NCBI GenBank assembly: GCA_020026155.1
Contig: JAHHQX010000003.1
Coordinates: 1-64,000, forward strand
Direction: 5' to 3'
Length of the DNA stretch: 64,000 nucleotides
Origin: Actinobacillus sp.
Lineage (GTDB): Bacteria; Pseudomonadota; Gammaproteobacteria; Enterobacterales; Pasteurellaceae
Shown here: positions 1 through 8,104 of the stretch, piece after piece
Layout of the letters: each line of letters starts with the position of its first letter
Position numbering within the stretch: the stretch's first letter is position 1
Made by a program: the position numbers and the translations under genes
The notes under the pieces: generated by a model
Told to the model about the DNA's origin: nothing
Databases searched by the model: none
Seen by the model: the letters and a program-made list of their open reading frames with translations, nothing else

Positions 1-8
1 CTCCACTT

Positions 9-95
9 GCCCGGGTGGTGAAATCGGTAGACACAAGGGATTTAAAATCCCTCGGCTTTCGAGCCGTGGCGGTTCAAGTCCGCCTCCGGGCACCA
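9..95 (+). tRNA. tRNA-Leu (anticodon UAA)
   Basis: The acceptor stem starts GCCCGGG and pairs with the 3' TCCGGGC before discriminator A92 and an encoded CCA (93-95). The anticodon stem GGGA/TCCC closes a seven-base loop with TAA at 43-45. A long variable arm (about 52-68) and the T-loop GGTTCAAGTCC confirm a class II leucine tRNA of 87 nt. It is followed by a terminator and then by an AT-rich insert, the usual setting of a tRNA integration hotspot. Confidence 0.97.
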
Positions 96-136
96 CTTCT
101 GACCTTTCAAAATCAAAAGGTTACAAAAAAGAATAT

Positions 137-158
137 AGCACCTTAAGGTGCTTTTTTA
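137..158 (+). terminator. Rho-independent terminator of tRNA-Leu
   Basis: Perfect palindrome AGCACCTT/AAGGTGCT (137-152) followed directly by TTTTTATT. Confidence 0.85.
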
Positions 159-588
159 TTACCTAAAATTTATCTCTCTTCAAATTTCTGTTAGAATGCC
201 CTAGAACAATTATATACTGGTGTGTACTAGAATAGCTTAGGAGCTTTCGAATATAGCCAATCCCCATAAAATTCATAGATACACAACGAAAATTGAAAAA
301 TAATTAGTAATAGAAGTGTAGTCGCTAAAGTGATTGTAGATACGATATTAACCAATATTTAGTTTTCTTATACAGATTAGTCCTTACAAATTACATTTAA
401 TAAAATACAAGTTCTCTCTATCCATTCTATCATGGGAGTAAAATATTTATAGTACAATAAAAAGCCATAAAATATAAATAGAAAGCTATTCAATATATTA
501 TAAACGATTAACAAGCTCAATATAGCACTAGGTATAATTATAATTCATTTAAACAGATTATTTGTATACAAGGAATAATTTAACAACG
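159..588. other. AT-rich non-coding stretch between tRNA and SIR2 gene
   Basis: About 430 bases of very AT-rich DNA without a supportable gene. I see no tRNA fragment, transposase remnant or strong promoter pair. It probably contains the promoter of the downstream SIR2-HerA pair and may be the left edge of an acquired segment. Its composition differs from the housekeeping genes further right. Confidence 0.5.
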
Positions 589-1734
589 ATGAAAATAGTT
601 AATAAAATTGATATTGAAAAAATATATGATAAAAACCTAAATTTTCTTATTGGGGCAGGAGCATCATATGGTTTATTTCCAATATTATCATCAATTAAAA
701 TTGATGATAACTCTTACACTTTTGAAACGTTATTAGAAAAAGTAAAACAAGAGCAAGAAACAGATATAAGCCCAAAACTAACAACTCTTACACTTATGGC
801 GTACTATAAACAATTAATTCTTCCAGTACAACAATGTGATTATCAGTATTCTGAAGATGATGATAAAAAAGTGGTTATTGATAATTATAGACAATTTATT
901 AAGAACATCATACATATTTTGATACACAGTGATAAAAAAATCTGTAATATTTTTACCACAAACTATGATGGCTGTATTCCATTTTCTGGCGATTATATTT
1001 TACAAGAGGGTACCATAGAGTTCATAATCAATGATGGCACTCATGGTTTTTTTAAAAAACAATTAGAGGCTCGGAATTATAATAAAATACATTACCGTAC
1101 TGGAATTTTTAGTGAATACAAAGAGCAATTACCTACACTTAATTTCATCCCATTACATGGCTCAGCATATTGGTCCTTAGAAAAAGATAATATTTTTATT
1201 AATTATAGTATGGAAAACCAACCCATTCAAATTCCAGAGGAAATAACAGAATTTTGTAATTTATTAAACAGTAAGGATAAAAAATATACCGATTTAACTA
1301 ACTATGCTCAAAATAAATCACAGTGGATTACGTCTGATGTAGAAGCTTCTTTTAAGAAAGAATATAGAGCAATACCAATTGTTAATCCAACGAAAAGAAA
1401 ATTTTATGAAACAGTTTTAGAAGAACATTTTTATCAAATGTTGAGATTAATGAGTTATGAACTTGAGAAAAAACAAACAATATTTATTACGTTTGGATTT
1501 TCTTTTGCAGATGAACATATATTACAACTTATAAAACGATCACTTTCTAATCCTAATTTACAGTTATATGTTTGTTGTTTTGATAAAAAAGAAGTAGAAA
1601 GAATGGAAACATTATTTTCTAAATATAATAATGTTTATTTAGTTCAAGTAGAAGAAGATAATGAAGGTAATAATAATCTAAATTTTTCTACTTTTAATAA
1701 TTCTATTTTTACATTAAAAGAACTCATAAAATAA
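589..1734 (+). CDS. SIR2-like NADase, subunit of a SIR2-HerA defence module
   Basis: A 381-aa SIR2-family protein. Seen: the Rossmann motif GAGAS (residues 22-26), TTNYD (about 123-127), an LHGS motif with the candidate catalytic histidine at about 190, and TFGFSFADEHI near the C-terminus, all typical of prokaryotic SIR2_2-type domains. ATG 589 was chosen over the upstream TTG 562 because AAGGA at 570-574 precedes it, though spacing is long (14 nt). A HerA ATPase gene follows after 21 bp, so the two are very likely co-transcribed. In characterised SIR2-HerA systems the pair forms a large complex that depletes NAD and/or cleaves DNA on phage infection; that role is inferred here. The gene is strikingly AT-rich compared with the core genes, which suggests transfer. 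Confidence 0.85.
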   Translation: MKIVNKIDIEKIYDKNLNFLIGAGASYGLFPILSSIKIDDNSYTFETLLEKVKQEQETDISPKLTTLTLMAYYKQLILPVQQCDYQYSEDDDKKVVIDNYRQFIKNIIHILIHSDKKICNIFTTNYDGCIPFSGDYILQEGTIEFIINDGTHGFFKKQLEARNYNKIHYRTGIFSEYKEQLPTLNFIPLHGSAYWSLEKDNIFINYSMENQPIQIPEEITEFCNLLNSKDKKYTDLTNYAQNKSQWITSDVEASFKKEYRAIPIVNPTKRKFYETVLEEHFYQMLRLMSYELEKKQTIFITFGFSFADEHILQLIKRSLSNPNLQLYVCCFDKKEVERMETLFSKYNNVYLVQVEEDNEGNNNLNFSTFNNSIFTLKELIK

Positions 1735-1755
1735 ATAATAATTGGAAGGTAATTA

Positions 1756-3573
1756 ATGAATATTTGTGTAGGTAAAGTAATTTCTGTTCGAGGTATAAAA
1801 ATTCTTATTCAAGCAAATAATATTTCTTCACACGATATTTTATTCCATGATGGAGAAACGTTCGATGGTGTATCTATTAAGGGATACCTTCTCATTCGGA
1901 GAGGTTTCCGTGATATTGTAGGAAAAATTGAAGGTGAGTATCTAGAAGAAAATCACTTAGAAAAAATCGAGGGCGATAAAGAGATAGATTTTCTCTATCT
2001 AAGAAAAATAGAAATCAGGCCAATAGGATATTTTGAAAAAGGTACATTCTACGAAGGCGTAAAGTACTTACCTATGATAAATGATAAAGCCTATCTTGCA
2101 TCTGATACTCATATATCTTGTGTTATTAATCCTATTAAAGAAGAAAATAATAAATTTATTATAGGAACAGCAATTAACGAAAACTTACCAGTTTATTTAC
2201 CATGGCAACATCTATTTAATACTCATATTGGAGTATTTGGTAATACAGGTAGTGGAAAATCTAATACCCTTACAAAACTTTATACTGAATTATTTGCAAT
2301 TAAATCAAATCAAATACGAGGTAAAAGTAAATTCGTAATTATAGATTTTAATGGAGAATACACCAATAACCAAATTTTACCACAGAATGAAAAAGAGGTT
2401 ATTAATCTCAATACTCATGATAATAATGGAGATATGATTATATTAACATCAAAACAATTTTGGGATGCCGAAACACTATCCTTACTATTTAAAGCAACTG
2501 ACAACACACAAAAACCATTTATTAAGCGTATAATAAATAACAGAGAATATTTTCAAAAAGATAAAAACTCATTAGAAAATTATTTTAAAGCCACTTTTAA
2601 AAAAGTATTTACTTCAACCGCCCAAAAAAAAGACGTTGTTAATTTATTTATTGATATATTAGAGAATCTAAAAAAATTAACAAACATTAGCAAATATAAT
2701 AATATTATAGAAAATTTAAGAAAATTATCTTGGCATTCTACCAACCAATATTTCTATAGTGGTTCATTATATTTTAATGGTGGAGAAAATGATAAAGCAT
2801 ATAAAAATATATTTGAAGAACATATAGAAAATTTTAATCTACCTAAAAATTATGGTTTTGATACTGAATTAAATTTAAGAATTAACCTTCAATTAATTAA
2901 TGACTTACAGGGTGGATATGCACAATTTGATCATATTCAACCTTTATTAAAAAGAGCAGAGTCATTTTTAGTAAGCATTAAAAAAGTAATTAAAGTTACT
3001 GATACAGATAGAGAAAGTACGTCTTCTCTACGTGTTATTTCATTAAGAAATTGTAATCAAGAAATTAAAAAAATTATCCCATTATTACTTGCTAAGCAAT
3101 TATATGAAACTCATAAAAAAACTATTATTCACAGCAATAAACCAATAGAAACATTACACTTAATTATTGATGAAGCACATAATATACTTTCTTCTCAATC
3201 TATTCGAGAACAAGAATCTTGGAAAGATTATCGCCTTGAGCTATTTGAAGAAATAATCAAGGAAGGAAGAAAGTTTGGTGTATTTCTTACACTATCAAGT
3301 CAAAGACCTGCTGATATTTCGCCAACAATTATATCACAACTTCATAACTTCTTTATTCATAGATTGGTCAATGATAAAGATTTATCGTTGCTAGATAGCA
3401 CTATTAATACATTGGATAAATTATCCAAAGATAGAATTTCACATTTAGCAAAAGGATGTTGCGTTATTACGGGAACTACCTTTGATATGCCATTAATAGT
3501 ACAAATTGATTTATTACCAAATAATAAACAACCAGATAGTGAAGATGTTAATTTAGCCAAATTATGGGAATAG
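1756..3573 (+). CDS. herA: HerA-like hexameric ATPase/helicase of SIR2-HerA module
   Basis: A 605-aa HerA/FtsK-type ATPase. An N-terminal region that looks like a HAS-barrel (about 1-140) precedes the Walker A motif GNTGSGKS at 162-169, Walker B IIDEAHN at about 470-476, and the HerA-like sensor stretch SSQRPADIS followed by LHNFFIHRL. The start ATG has a good ribosome site, GGAAGG at 1743-1748. It lies 21 bp after the SIR2 gene with no terminator between. HerA proteins are usually paired with NurA in archaea; pairing with SIR2 is the bacterial antiphage arrangement. No NurA, nuclease or other partner follows; the next gene is the unrelated msrAB. Low GC matches the SIR2 gene. Function in defence is inferred from family and pairing. 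Confidence 0.88.
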   Translation: MNICVGKVISVRGIKILIQANNISSHDILFHDGETFDGVSIKGYLLIRRGFRDIVGKIEGEYLEENHLEKIEGDKEIDFLYLRKIEIRPIGYFEKGTFYEGVKYLPMINDKAYLASDTHISCVINPIKEENNKFIIGTAINENLPVYLPWQHLFNTHIGVFGNTGSGKSNTLTKLYTELFAIKSNQIRGKSKFVIIDFNGEYTNNQILPQNEKEVINLNTHDNNGDMIILTSKQFWDAETLSLLFKATDNTQKPFIKRIINNREYFQKDKNSLENYFKATFKKVFTSTAQKKDVVNLFIDILENLKKLTNISKYNNIIENLRKLSWHSTNQYFYSGSLYFNGGENDKAYKNIFEEHIENFNLPKNYGFDTELNLRINLQLINDLQGGYAQFDHIQPLLKRAESFLVSIKKVIKVTDTDRESTSSLRVISLRNCNQEIKKIIPLLLAKQLYETHKKTIIHSNKPIETLHLIIDEAHNILSSQSIREQESWKDYRLELFEEIIKEGRKFGVFLTLSSQRPADISPTIISQLHNFFIHRLVNDKDLSLLDSTINTLDKLSKDRISHLAKGCCVITGTTFDMPLIVQIDLLPNNKQPDSEDVNLAKLWE

Positions 3574-3885
3574 CACTAAATTTATCATTTTTTATTTTCT
3601 TACTTTTTTATCAAAATAACCTTTGATCCTTTAAGTCTTCAGGAATAATCAAATTAGCTTATTATTCCTGAATAAATAATAAGCAGCTTGGAGCCACAAT
3701 AATTCCCCCTGATTCTTTACCCTTCCCCACAACGCTTTTCCAAATCTTTTAAACAAAATACTACGACTATTACAGCAATAGCCAACCAGTGATACTAAAT
3801 ACCTCTTTTTATCGTAGATTAGTTATACAAATATAGACTAGAATGATTACCATTTAGATTGTTGTTTAGTTTATTGGAGTCTTGT
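3574..3885. repeat. Non-coding right flank of the SIR2-HerA insert with an inverted repeat
   Basis: 312 bases without a gene. They contain a perfect 10-bp inverted repeat, CAGGAATAAT (3640-3649) and ATTATTCCTG (3661-3670), with an 11-nt loop but no U-tract, so it is not a classic terminator. No copy of the tRNA-Leu 3' end was found here, so an attachment-site duplication is not supported. The msrAB ribosome site lies at its right end. Confidence 0.5.
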
Positions 3886-5454
3886 ATGAAACTAAGAGCT
3901 TTGTTATTAACTACCCTTTGTTCATCTCCTTTTGCTGCGATTGGCGAGAATGGACCACCTGCGTGGTTCGGAAAAGAAAGTCAGATAAAGGATACGCATA
4001 TTCTTTCCATTCCTAATTACGTTTTTAATCTTCCTCACGCCCAAAATAGTCCCCCATATACCCCTAAATCAAATGCTCCTTTACTCATAAAGTTTTGGGC
4101 AAGTTGGTGTCCATTTTGTTTAGCGACTTTAGAAGAAAGCCAAAATTGGCAACATGATAAAAGTCTAAGTCATCTAAACTTCGTTACGGTTGCCTCTCCA
4201 GATTTTCTCAATGAAAAAAATTTTCAAAACTTCAATTTATGGTATAAAGGATTGGACTATCCAGATTTACCTGTATTCCTTGATAATGGCGGTAAATTAG
4301 CAAAACAATTGGGGATTACTGTTTATCCAAGTTATGCGCTTTTCAGTCCAAATGGAAAGCTTTTACGTCTTCATAGAGGGAATCTTAGTCTTGCACAATT
4401 ACAGACATTATTAAAAGATCCACAAGCTAACTTAAATAAGGTGAATAACATGACGTTGTATCAAAATAAAATTGCAAACAATAGTACAGACAAAACTGCT
4501 GCACCTCAAACTATTTACCTAGCCGGTGGTTGTTTCTGGGGATTAGAAGCTTACTTTGAACGTATTCCAGGCGTTATTGATGCAGTGTCAGGTTACGCAA
4601 ATAGTCGCATTCCAAACCCAAGTTACCAACAAGTTGTAACGGGGCATACGGGTGCAGCCGAAACCGTCAAAATTACGTTTGATGCAAATCGCATTTCATT
4701 AGATCAAATTTTACGTTATTACTTCCGTGTTATCGATCCTACGAGTTTAAATAAACAAGGCAACGATCGTGGAACACAATATCGCACGGGAATTTACTAT
4801 ACAGATTCGAGTGAACGCCCAATTATTGATGCGGCCCTCATGCGTGAAGCGAAAAAATTTGATGTTCCGCTCGCTGTCGAAAGTCAAAAGCTGACAAATT
4901 TCTATGAAGCGGAAGATTACCATCAAGACTATCTACAAAAAAATCCAAATGGATATTGTCACATTGATATTTCCAAAGCTGATATTCCATTGGAGCCTAT
5001 ACCAGAGGATAAACCCTATAAAAAACCCAGTGAACAAGAACTTAGAAACAAATTAAGTGATTTATCTTATCAAGTCACTCAACAAGGCGCGACGGAGCGA
5101 GCATTCAGCCATGCTTATGATGAATTATTTGAACCAGGGATTTACGTGGATATTGTGAGTGGTGAGCCTTTGTTTAGCAGTACAGATAAATATCATTCTG
5201 GCTGCGGCTGGCCGAGCTTTACTCAGCCAATCCAAGCCAAAGCATTAACGGAAAAAGATGATTACAGCTTCAATATGCACCGTATTGAAGTGCGTAGTCG
5301 CCGAGCTAATTCGCACCTTGGGCATGTTTTTAATGATGGTCCAAAAGATAAAGGTGGGTTACGTTATTGTATTAATGGAGCAAGCCTTAAATTCATTCCA
5401 CTTAATAAAATGGCAGAAGAAGGCTATGGGGAATGGATTGATAAAGTAAAATAA
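3886..5454 (+). CDS. msrAB: Secreted thioredoxin-MsrA-MsrB fusion (PilB-type methionine sulfoxide reductase)
   Basis: A 522-aa exported protein that repairs oxidised methionine. ATG 3886 (GGAG at 3875-3878) gives a cleavable signal peptide, whereas the TTG at 3859 does not improve it. Domain 1 (about 40-180) is thioredoxin-like with WASWCPFC. Domain 2 is MsrA with GGCFWG and catalytic Cys at about 216. Domain 3 is MsrB with SGCGWPSF, RRANSHLGHVFNDGP and catalytic Cys at about 495 (RYCINGAS). The MsrB part lacks the CxxC pairs that bind structural zinc in many MsrB proteins. This arrangement matches Neisseria PilB and Haemophilus MsrAB, where the thioredoxin domain takes electrons from a CcdA/DsbD-type membrane protein. 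No ccdA is adjacent here. Likely periplasmic or outer-membrane associated. Confidence 0.95.
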   Translation: MKLRALLLTTLCSSPFAAIGENGPPAWFGKESQIKDTHILSIPNYVFNLPHAQNSPPYTPKSNAPLLIKFWASWCPFCLATLEESQNWQHDKSLSHLNFVTVASPDFLNEKNFQNFNLWYKGLDYPDLPVFLDNGGKLAKQLGITVYPSYALFSPNGKLLRLHRGNLSLAQLQTLLKDPQANLNKVNNMTLYQNKIANNSTDKTAAPQTIYLAGGCFWGLEAYFERIPGVIDAVSGYANSRIPNPSYQQVVTGHTGAAETVKITFDANRISLDQILRYYFRVIDPTSLNKQGNDRGTQYRTGIYYTDSSERPIIDAALMREAKKFDVPLAVESQKLTNFYEAEDYHQDYLQKNPNGYCHIDISKADIPLEPIPEDKPYKKPSEQELRNKLSDLSYQVTQQGATERAFSHAYDELFEPGIYVDIVSGEPLFSSTDKYHSGCGWPSFTQPIQAKALTEKDDYSFNMHRIEVRSRRANSHLGHVFNDGPKDKGGLRYCINGASLKFIPLNKMAEEGYGEWIDKVK

Positions 5455-5483
5455 TTGTATCTATCATATCATTAAAGAAAATG

Positions 5484-5515
5484 GGCGCCACATAATTATG
5501 TACGGCGCCTTTATT
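5484..5515. terminator. Bidirectional terminator between msrAB and the adhesin gene
   Basis: Stem GGCGCC (5484-5489) / GGCGCC (5504-5509), flanked by A-rich sequence on the left and TTTATTTT on the right. It sits between convergent genes. Confidence 0.65.
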
Positions 5516-5542
5516 TTCAGAAAAATTTACATTAATTAATAT

Positions 5543-6934
5543 TTACCATTGATAACCGAAACTCATCCCTCCACCAAAATTCTTTTGAGTATCTTCGGAT
5601 ACAGCAGTTTTTATAATCCATTTACCATTATCTGATATACGAGATGCGCCTATCGCAATAGCTTGTTGATCGCGATAATGTCCTAATGAGGCTCCAATCA
5701 TACTTCTTCCAGCACTAAAAGGTTGAGGTAAAAGTGCAGTAGCTACTGCCGAGGCACTTCCTGCACGGGATTCTTTGCTGACTTTATGAATTTTATCATC
5801 AATACCTGTTTGTATATGATGCATTTCTTGTTTCAATCCTTCAAGCTGTCTACGGTTAACAGCATCTGTTGGTGCCTTCCCATCAGCTACATTAGAAATT
5901 ATATTACCTCCATTATTTAATCCATTTTTTGTTAATGCTGGTCCATTTTGAATGGTGACTCCGCTATTATCTACATTCACATTGCCTACTTGAATACGAT
6001 CTTTAGCTTTAAGACTATTCACATGCAGATCTTTCTTTAATTCGACCTTAATAACTGTTGCCCCTGCATGGCTTTGTTTCAATTTCGTAGTAATATTTTC
6101 ATTATCGCCTTTTATATCCACTTGTGATCCTAATTTATTGGTAACTGGCCCTCCTTGATCACCTTTAAATTTTAGTCCCAAATGTATGGCAGATTTCAAC
6201 TGTGCAACATTCACTGCATCCGTATCCTCTGTTCCTGCTGAAACATGCGTAATCTGACGAATTTTACCCTCTTTACCAATTGAAACTGCAGCGCCTGTAG
6301 AATGAAATGCTTTTTCATCAATCTTATTATCTCGAGAAGCAAGTGGATTAAATCCCTGTACTCCTTGAGCACGCTTTACAACAGAGCTATTACCAATTGC
6401 GATCCCATCTTTTACTTCTGTTTTTGTTTCCGCACCAATTGCTATTGATTGCTCCTGACTAGCTTGTGCAGAATTTCCTAAGGCAATAGATTCATAGCCA
6501 TGCGCTTCAGTAGTCGCACCTATTGCTATAGAACTGTCATCCATAGATTTTGCCTGGACCCCTAATGCAACCGAACTTTCACCTTTTGCAACTGAATTTG
6601 AACCAATTGCGGTCGCAGAATCGCCCCCAACATTCACGTGTGCACCAATACCTGTAGTCGAGCTTGCAGTCACATTACCTAAGGCACCAATAACAACTGA
6701 ATTATTTCCATTTGCATGCGATTGAGTCCCTAAAGATAATGCAGAATCTCCTTTCGTTGTACTTCCATCCCCTATCGCCGTAGAATATGTGCCCCCGTTG
6801 GTCTGCGCATTACTACCGATACTCAAATTTTGAGTTGTTGTGTCATTTTTTATCAAGTTACTTTCTGCTGCTTGCCCAATAATTGCATAGGTCGTAAAGC
6901 TACTTATCAAGGCTACTTTATAAAAATTTTTCAT
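5543..6934 (-). CDS. Short trimeric autotransporter adhesin (YadA/Hia-type)
   Basis: A 463-aa type Vc secreted adhesin. The start at 6934 has GAGGAA upstream and opens with a signal peptide ending near GQA-AES. Residues about 40-195 are a run of about 14-residue YadA-head repeats of the SVALG/SIAIG type, which fold as a left-handed beta-roll. Two neck motifs follow (DAVNVAQL, then DAVNRRQL), then coiled-coil stalk and a C-terminal YadA anchor of about 70 residues ending in aromatic W. It is short for the family, and complete. It lies downstream of the Slam/lipoprotein pair on the same strand but a terminator at 7025-7045 separates them. No simple-sequence tract suggesting phase variation is visible. 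The ligand is unknown; binding to host matrix or cells is the family expectation. Confidence 0.9.
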   Translation of the reverse strand: MKNFYKVALISSFTTYAIIGQAAESNLIKNDTTTQNLSIGSNAQTNGGTYSTAIGDGSTTKGDSALSLGTQSHANGNNSVVIGALGNVTASSTTGIGAHVNVGGDSATAIGSNSVAKGESSVALGVQAKSMDDSSIAIGATTEAHGYESIALGNSAQASQEQSIAIGAETKTEVKDGIAIGNSSVVKRAQGVQGFNPLASRDNKIDEKAFHSTGAAVSIGKEGKIRQITHVSAGTEDTDAVNVAQLKSAIHLGLKFKGDQGGPVTNKLGSQVDIKGDNENITTKLKQSHAGATVIKVELKKDLHVNSLKAKDRIQVGNVNVDNSGVTIQNGPALTKNGLNNGGNIISNVADGKAPTDAVNRRQLEGLKQEMHHIQTGIDDKIHKVSKESRAGSASAVATALLPQPFSAGRSMIGASLGHYRDQQAIAIGASRISDNGKWIIKTAVSEDTQKNFGGGMSFGYQW

Positions 6935-7024
6935 GATAAATTTCCTCAATATCAATTTCCCTAAAAGTCTCTATTAATATAAATCGTATATTTTATAACA
7001 ATTAATTAATTGATTAATATAATC

Positions 7025-7045
7025 AAAAAGGGCATTTATGCCCTT
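7025..7045 (-). terminator. Terminator of the lipoprotein gene
   Basis: Perfect stem AAGGGCAT/ATGCCCTT (7028-7045) with a 2-nt loop, followed on the minus strand by TTTTTGATT. Confidence 0.75.
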
Positions 7046-7065
7046 CCCACTGATTATAATATTTA

Positions 7066-8064
7066 TTATTTTTTCTCGACAACAAATGCGCCGTTAAATT
7101 CACCAGTCACGGTACCAGTGACATACTTCAACTGGTTCTGATCATCCTTCACAAAGGTTAAATCATCATGAGCACTTAACCCTTTTGCTCCTTCTCTGAT
7201 TCCTAAAGCTTCTTGTCCACTTGTTGCAGTAAATACTAGATTTGTTGTATCTCCCTTAATATTAAATAAAGCATCATTTTTTATATTAGGATCTAAAACT
7301 TTACCTGTCGCTTGTCCATGTTTAAAGGATAATTTCATATCCCCAAATTTAACAATACGTTCTGTTTGAGAGCTATTATTCAATGGTGAATACATAAAGC
7401 CATTTTTCTTACTAAACTCTGCATTAAGATCTGTAGGAACATTTCGTTCACGATTTTTTTCATTAATTGCTCGTACATATTTAGATGTTAAAGTACGACC
7501 ATCACCATTTTGGTTATATTGATAATATCCAACATATCCTGTTTTAAATTTGCCTAGTGGCACAAAGTAATAATAATTACCTTCAGTTGTATTCGTTGTT
7601 TTTACTATTTTTGTATTTTCAGGTTCTAACTTAACAATATCTGGTTGTTGCTTTCTGATAAAATCATGATCATCTTGATATTTTTTATTTTGATTCTCTT
7701 CATATACATCAATTGTTAACGTTAACGGATCGCCATTTTTCATCACAGAATCCACTCCTGTTGTATAAAATTTTGCATGCGCCGCATTATCTGCTGAAGT
7801 TTCCTTGCTCATTTGATTGTTAGGCTGTATTGGAGCAGGAATAGTCATTTCGGGTACCATTGGTACTTTTTGATTTGGCATATTCCCTTGTGTTTCTCCC
7901 TGTGATTGAGTATTTTGATTTTTACTCATATTATGCGTCACAGATGATGTTAAATTTTGTTTGGACTGGCTCTGATGATCTTTATCATGACCTGAACTCC
8001 CACCACCTGAACCACATGCGGTTAAAAGGCTTATTAAACCTAATGATAAAATTTTCTTTTGCAT
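7066..8064 (-). CDS. Slam-dependent surface lipoprotein (TbpB/fHbp/hemophilin-like barrel)
   Basis: A 332-aa lipoprotein with a signal peptide and lipobox LTAC (Cys17), then a flexible GSGGGSSG linker and a low-complexity Q/N/S/P-rich spacer to about residue 95. The C-terminal half (about 225-332) has the beta-barrel signature of Slam substrates: short strand pairs ending in TGEFNGAFVVEKK. The ribosome site is GGAG. It lies 40 bp downstream of the Slam gene, the hallmark pairing of a Slam with its client. Client families include TbpB, LbpB, HpuA, fHbp and hemophilin. The N-terminal handle domain is not close enough to any of these for me to name a ligand; haem or another host iron source would be a guess. 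Surface exposure is inferred. Confidence 0.8.
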   Translation of the reverse strand: MQKKILSLGLISLLTACGSGGGSSGHDKDHQSQSKQNLTSSVTHNMSKNQNTQSQGETQGNMPNQKVPMVPEMTIPAPIQPNNQMSKETSADNAAHAKFYTTGVDSVMKNGDPLTLTIDVYEENQNKKYQDDHDFIRKQQPDIVKLEPENTKIVKTTNTTEGNYYYFVPLGKFKTGYVGYYQYNQNGDGRTLTSKYVRAINEKNRERNVPTDLNAEFSKKNGFMYSPLNNSSQTERIVKFGDMKLSFKHGQATGKVLDPNIKNDALFNIKGDTTNLVFTATSGQEALGIREGAKGLSAHDDLTFVKDDQNQLKYVTGTVTGEFNGAFVVEKK

Positions 8065-8104
8065 ATAAATACGCTCCTAACTGATTTAATAAAATAAAAA
8101 TGAT

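Noticed and set aside
9..3885. Integrative element with attL/attR at tRNA-Leu
   Set aside because: No integrase and no second copy of the tRNA 3' end was found near 3574-3885. Only composition and position support acquisition.
7860..8084. Plus-strand frame inside the surface lipoprotein gene
   Set aside because: It lies antisense to a well-supported lipoprotein gene and has no ribosome site or domain.
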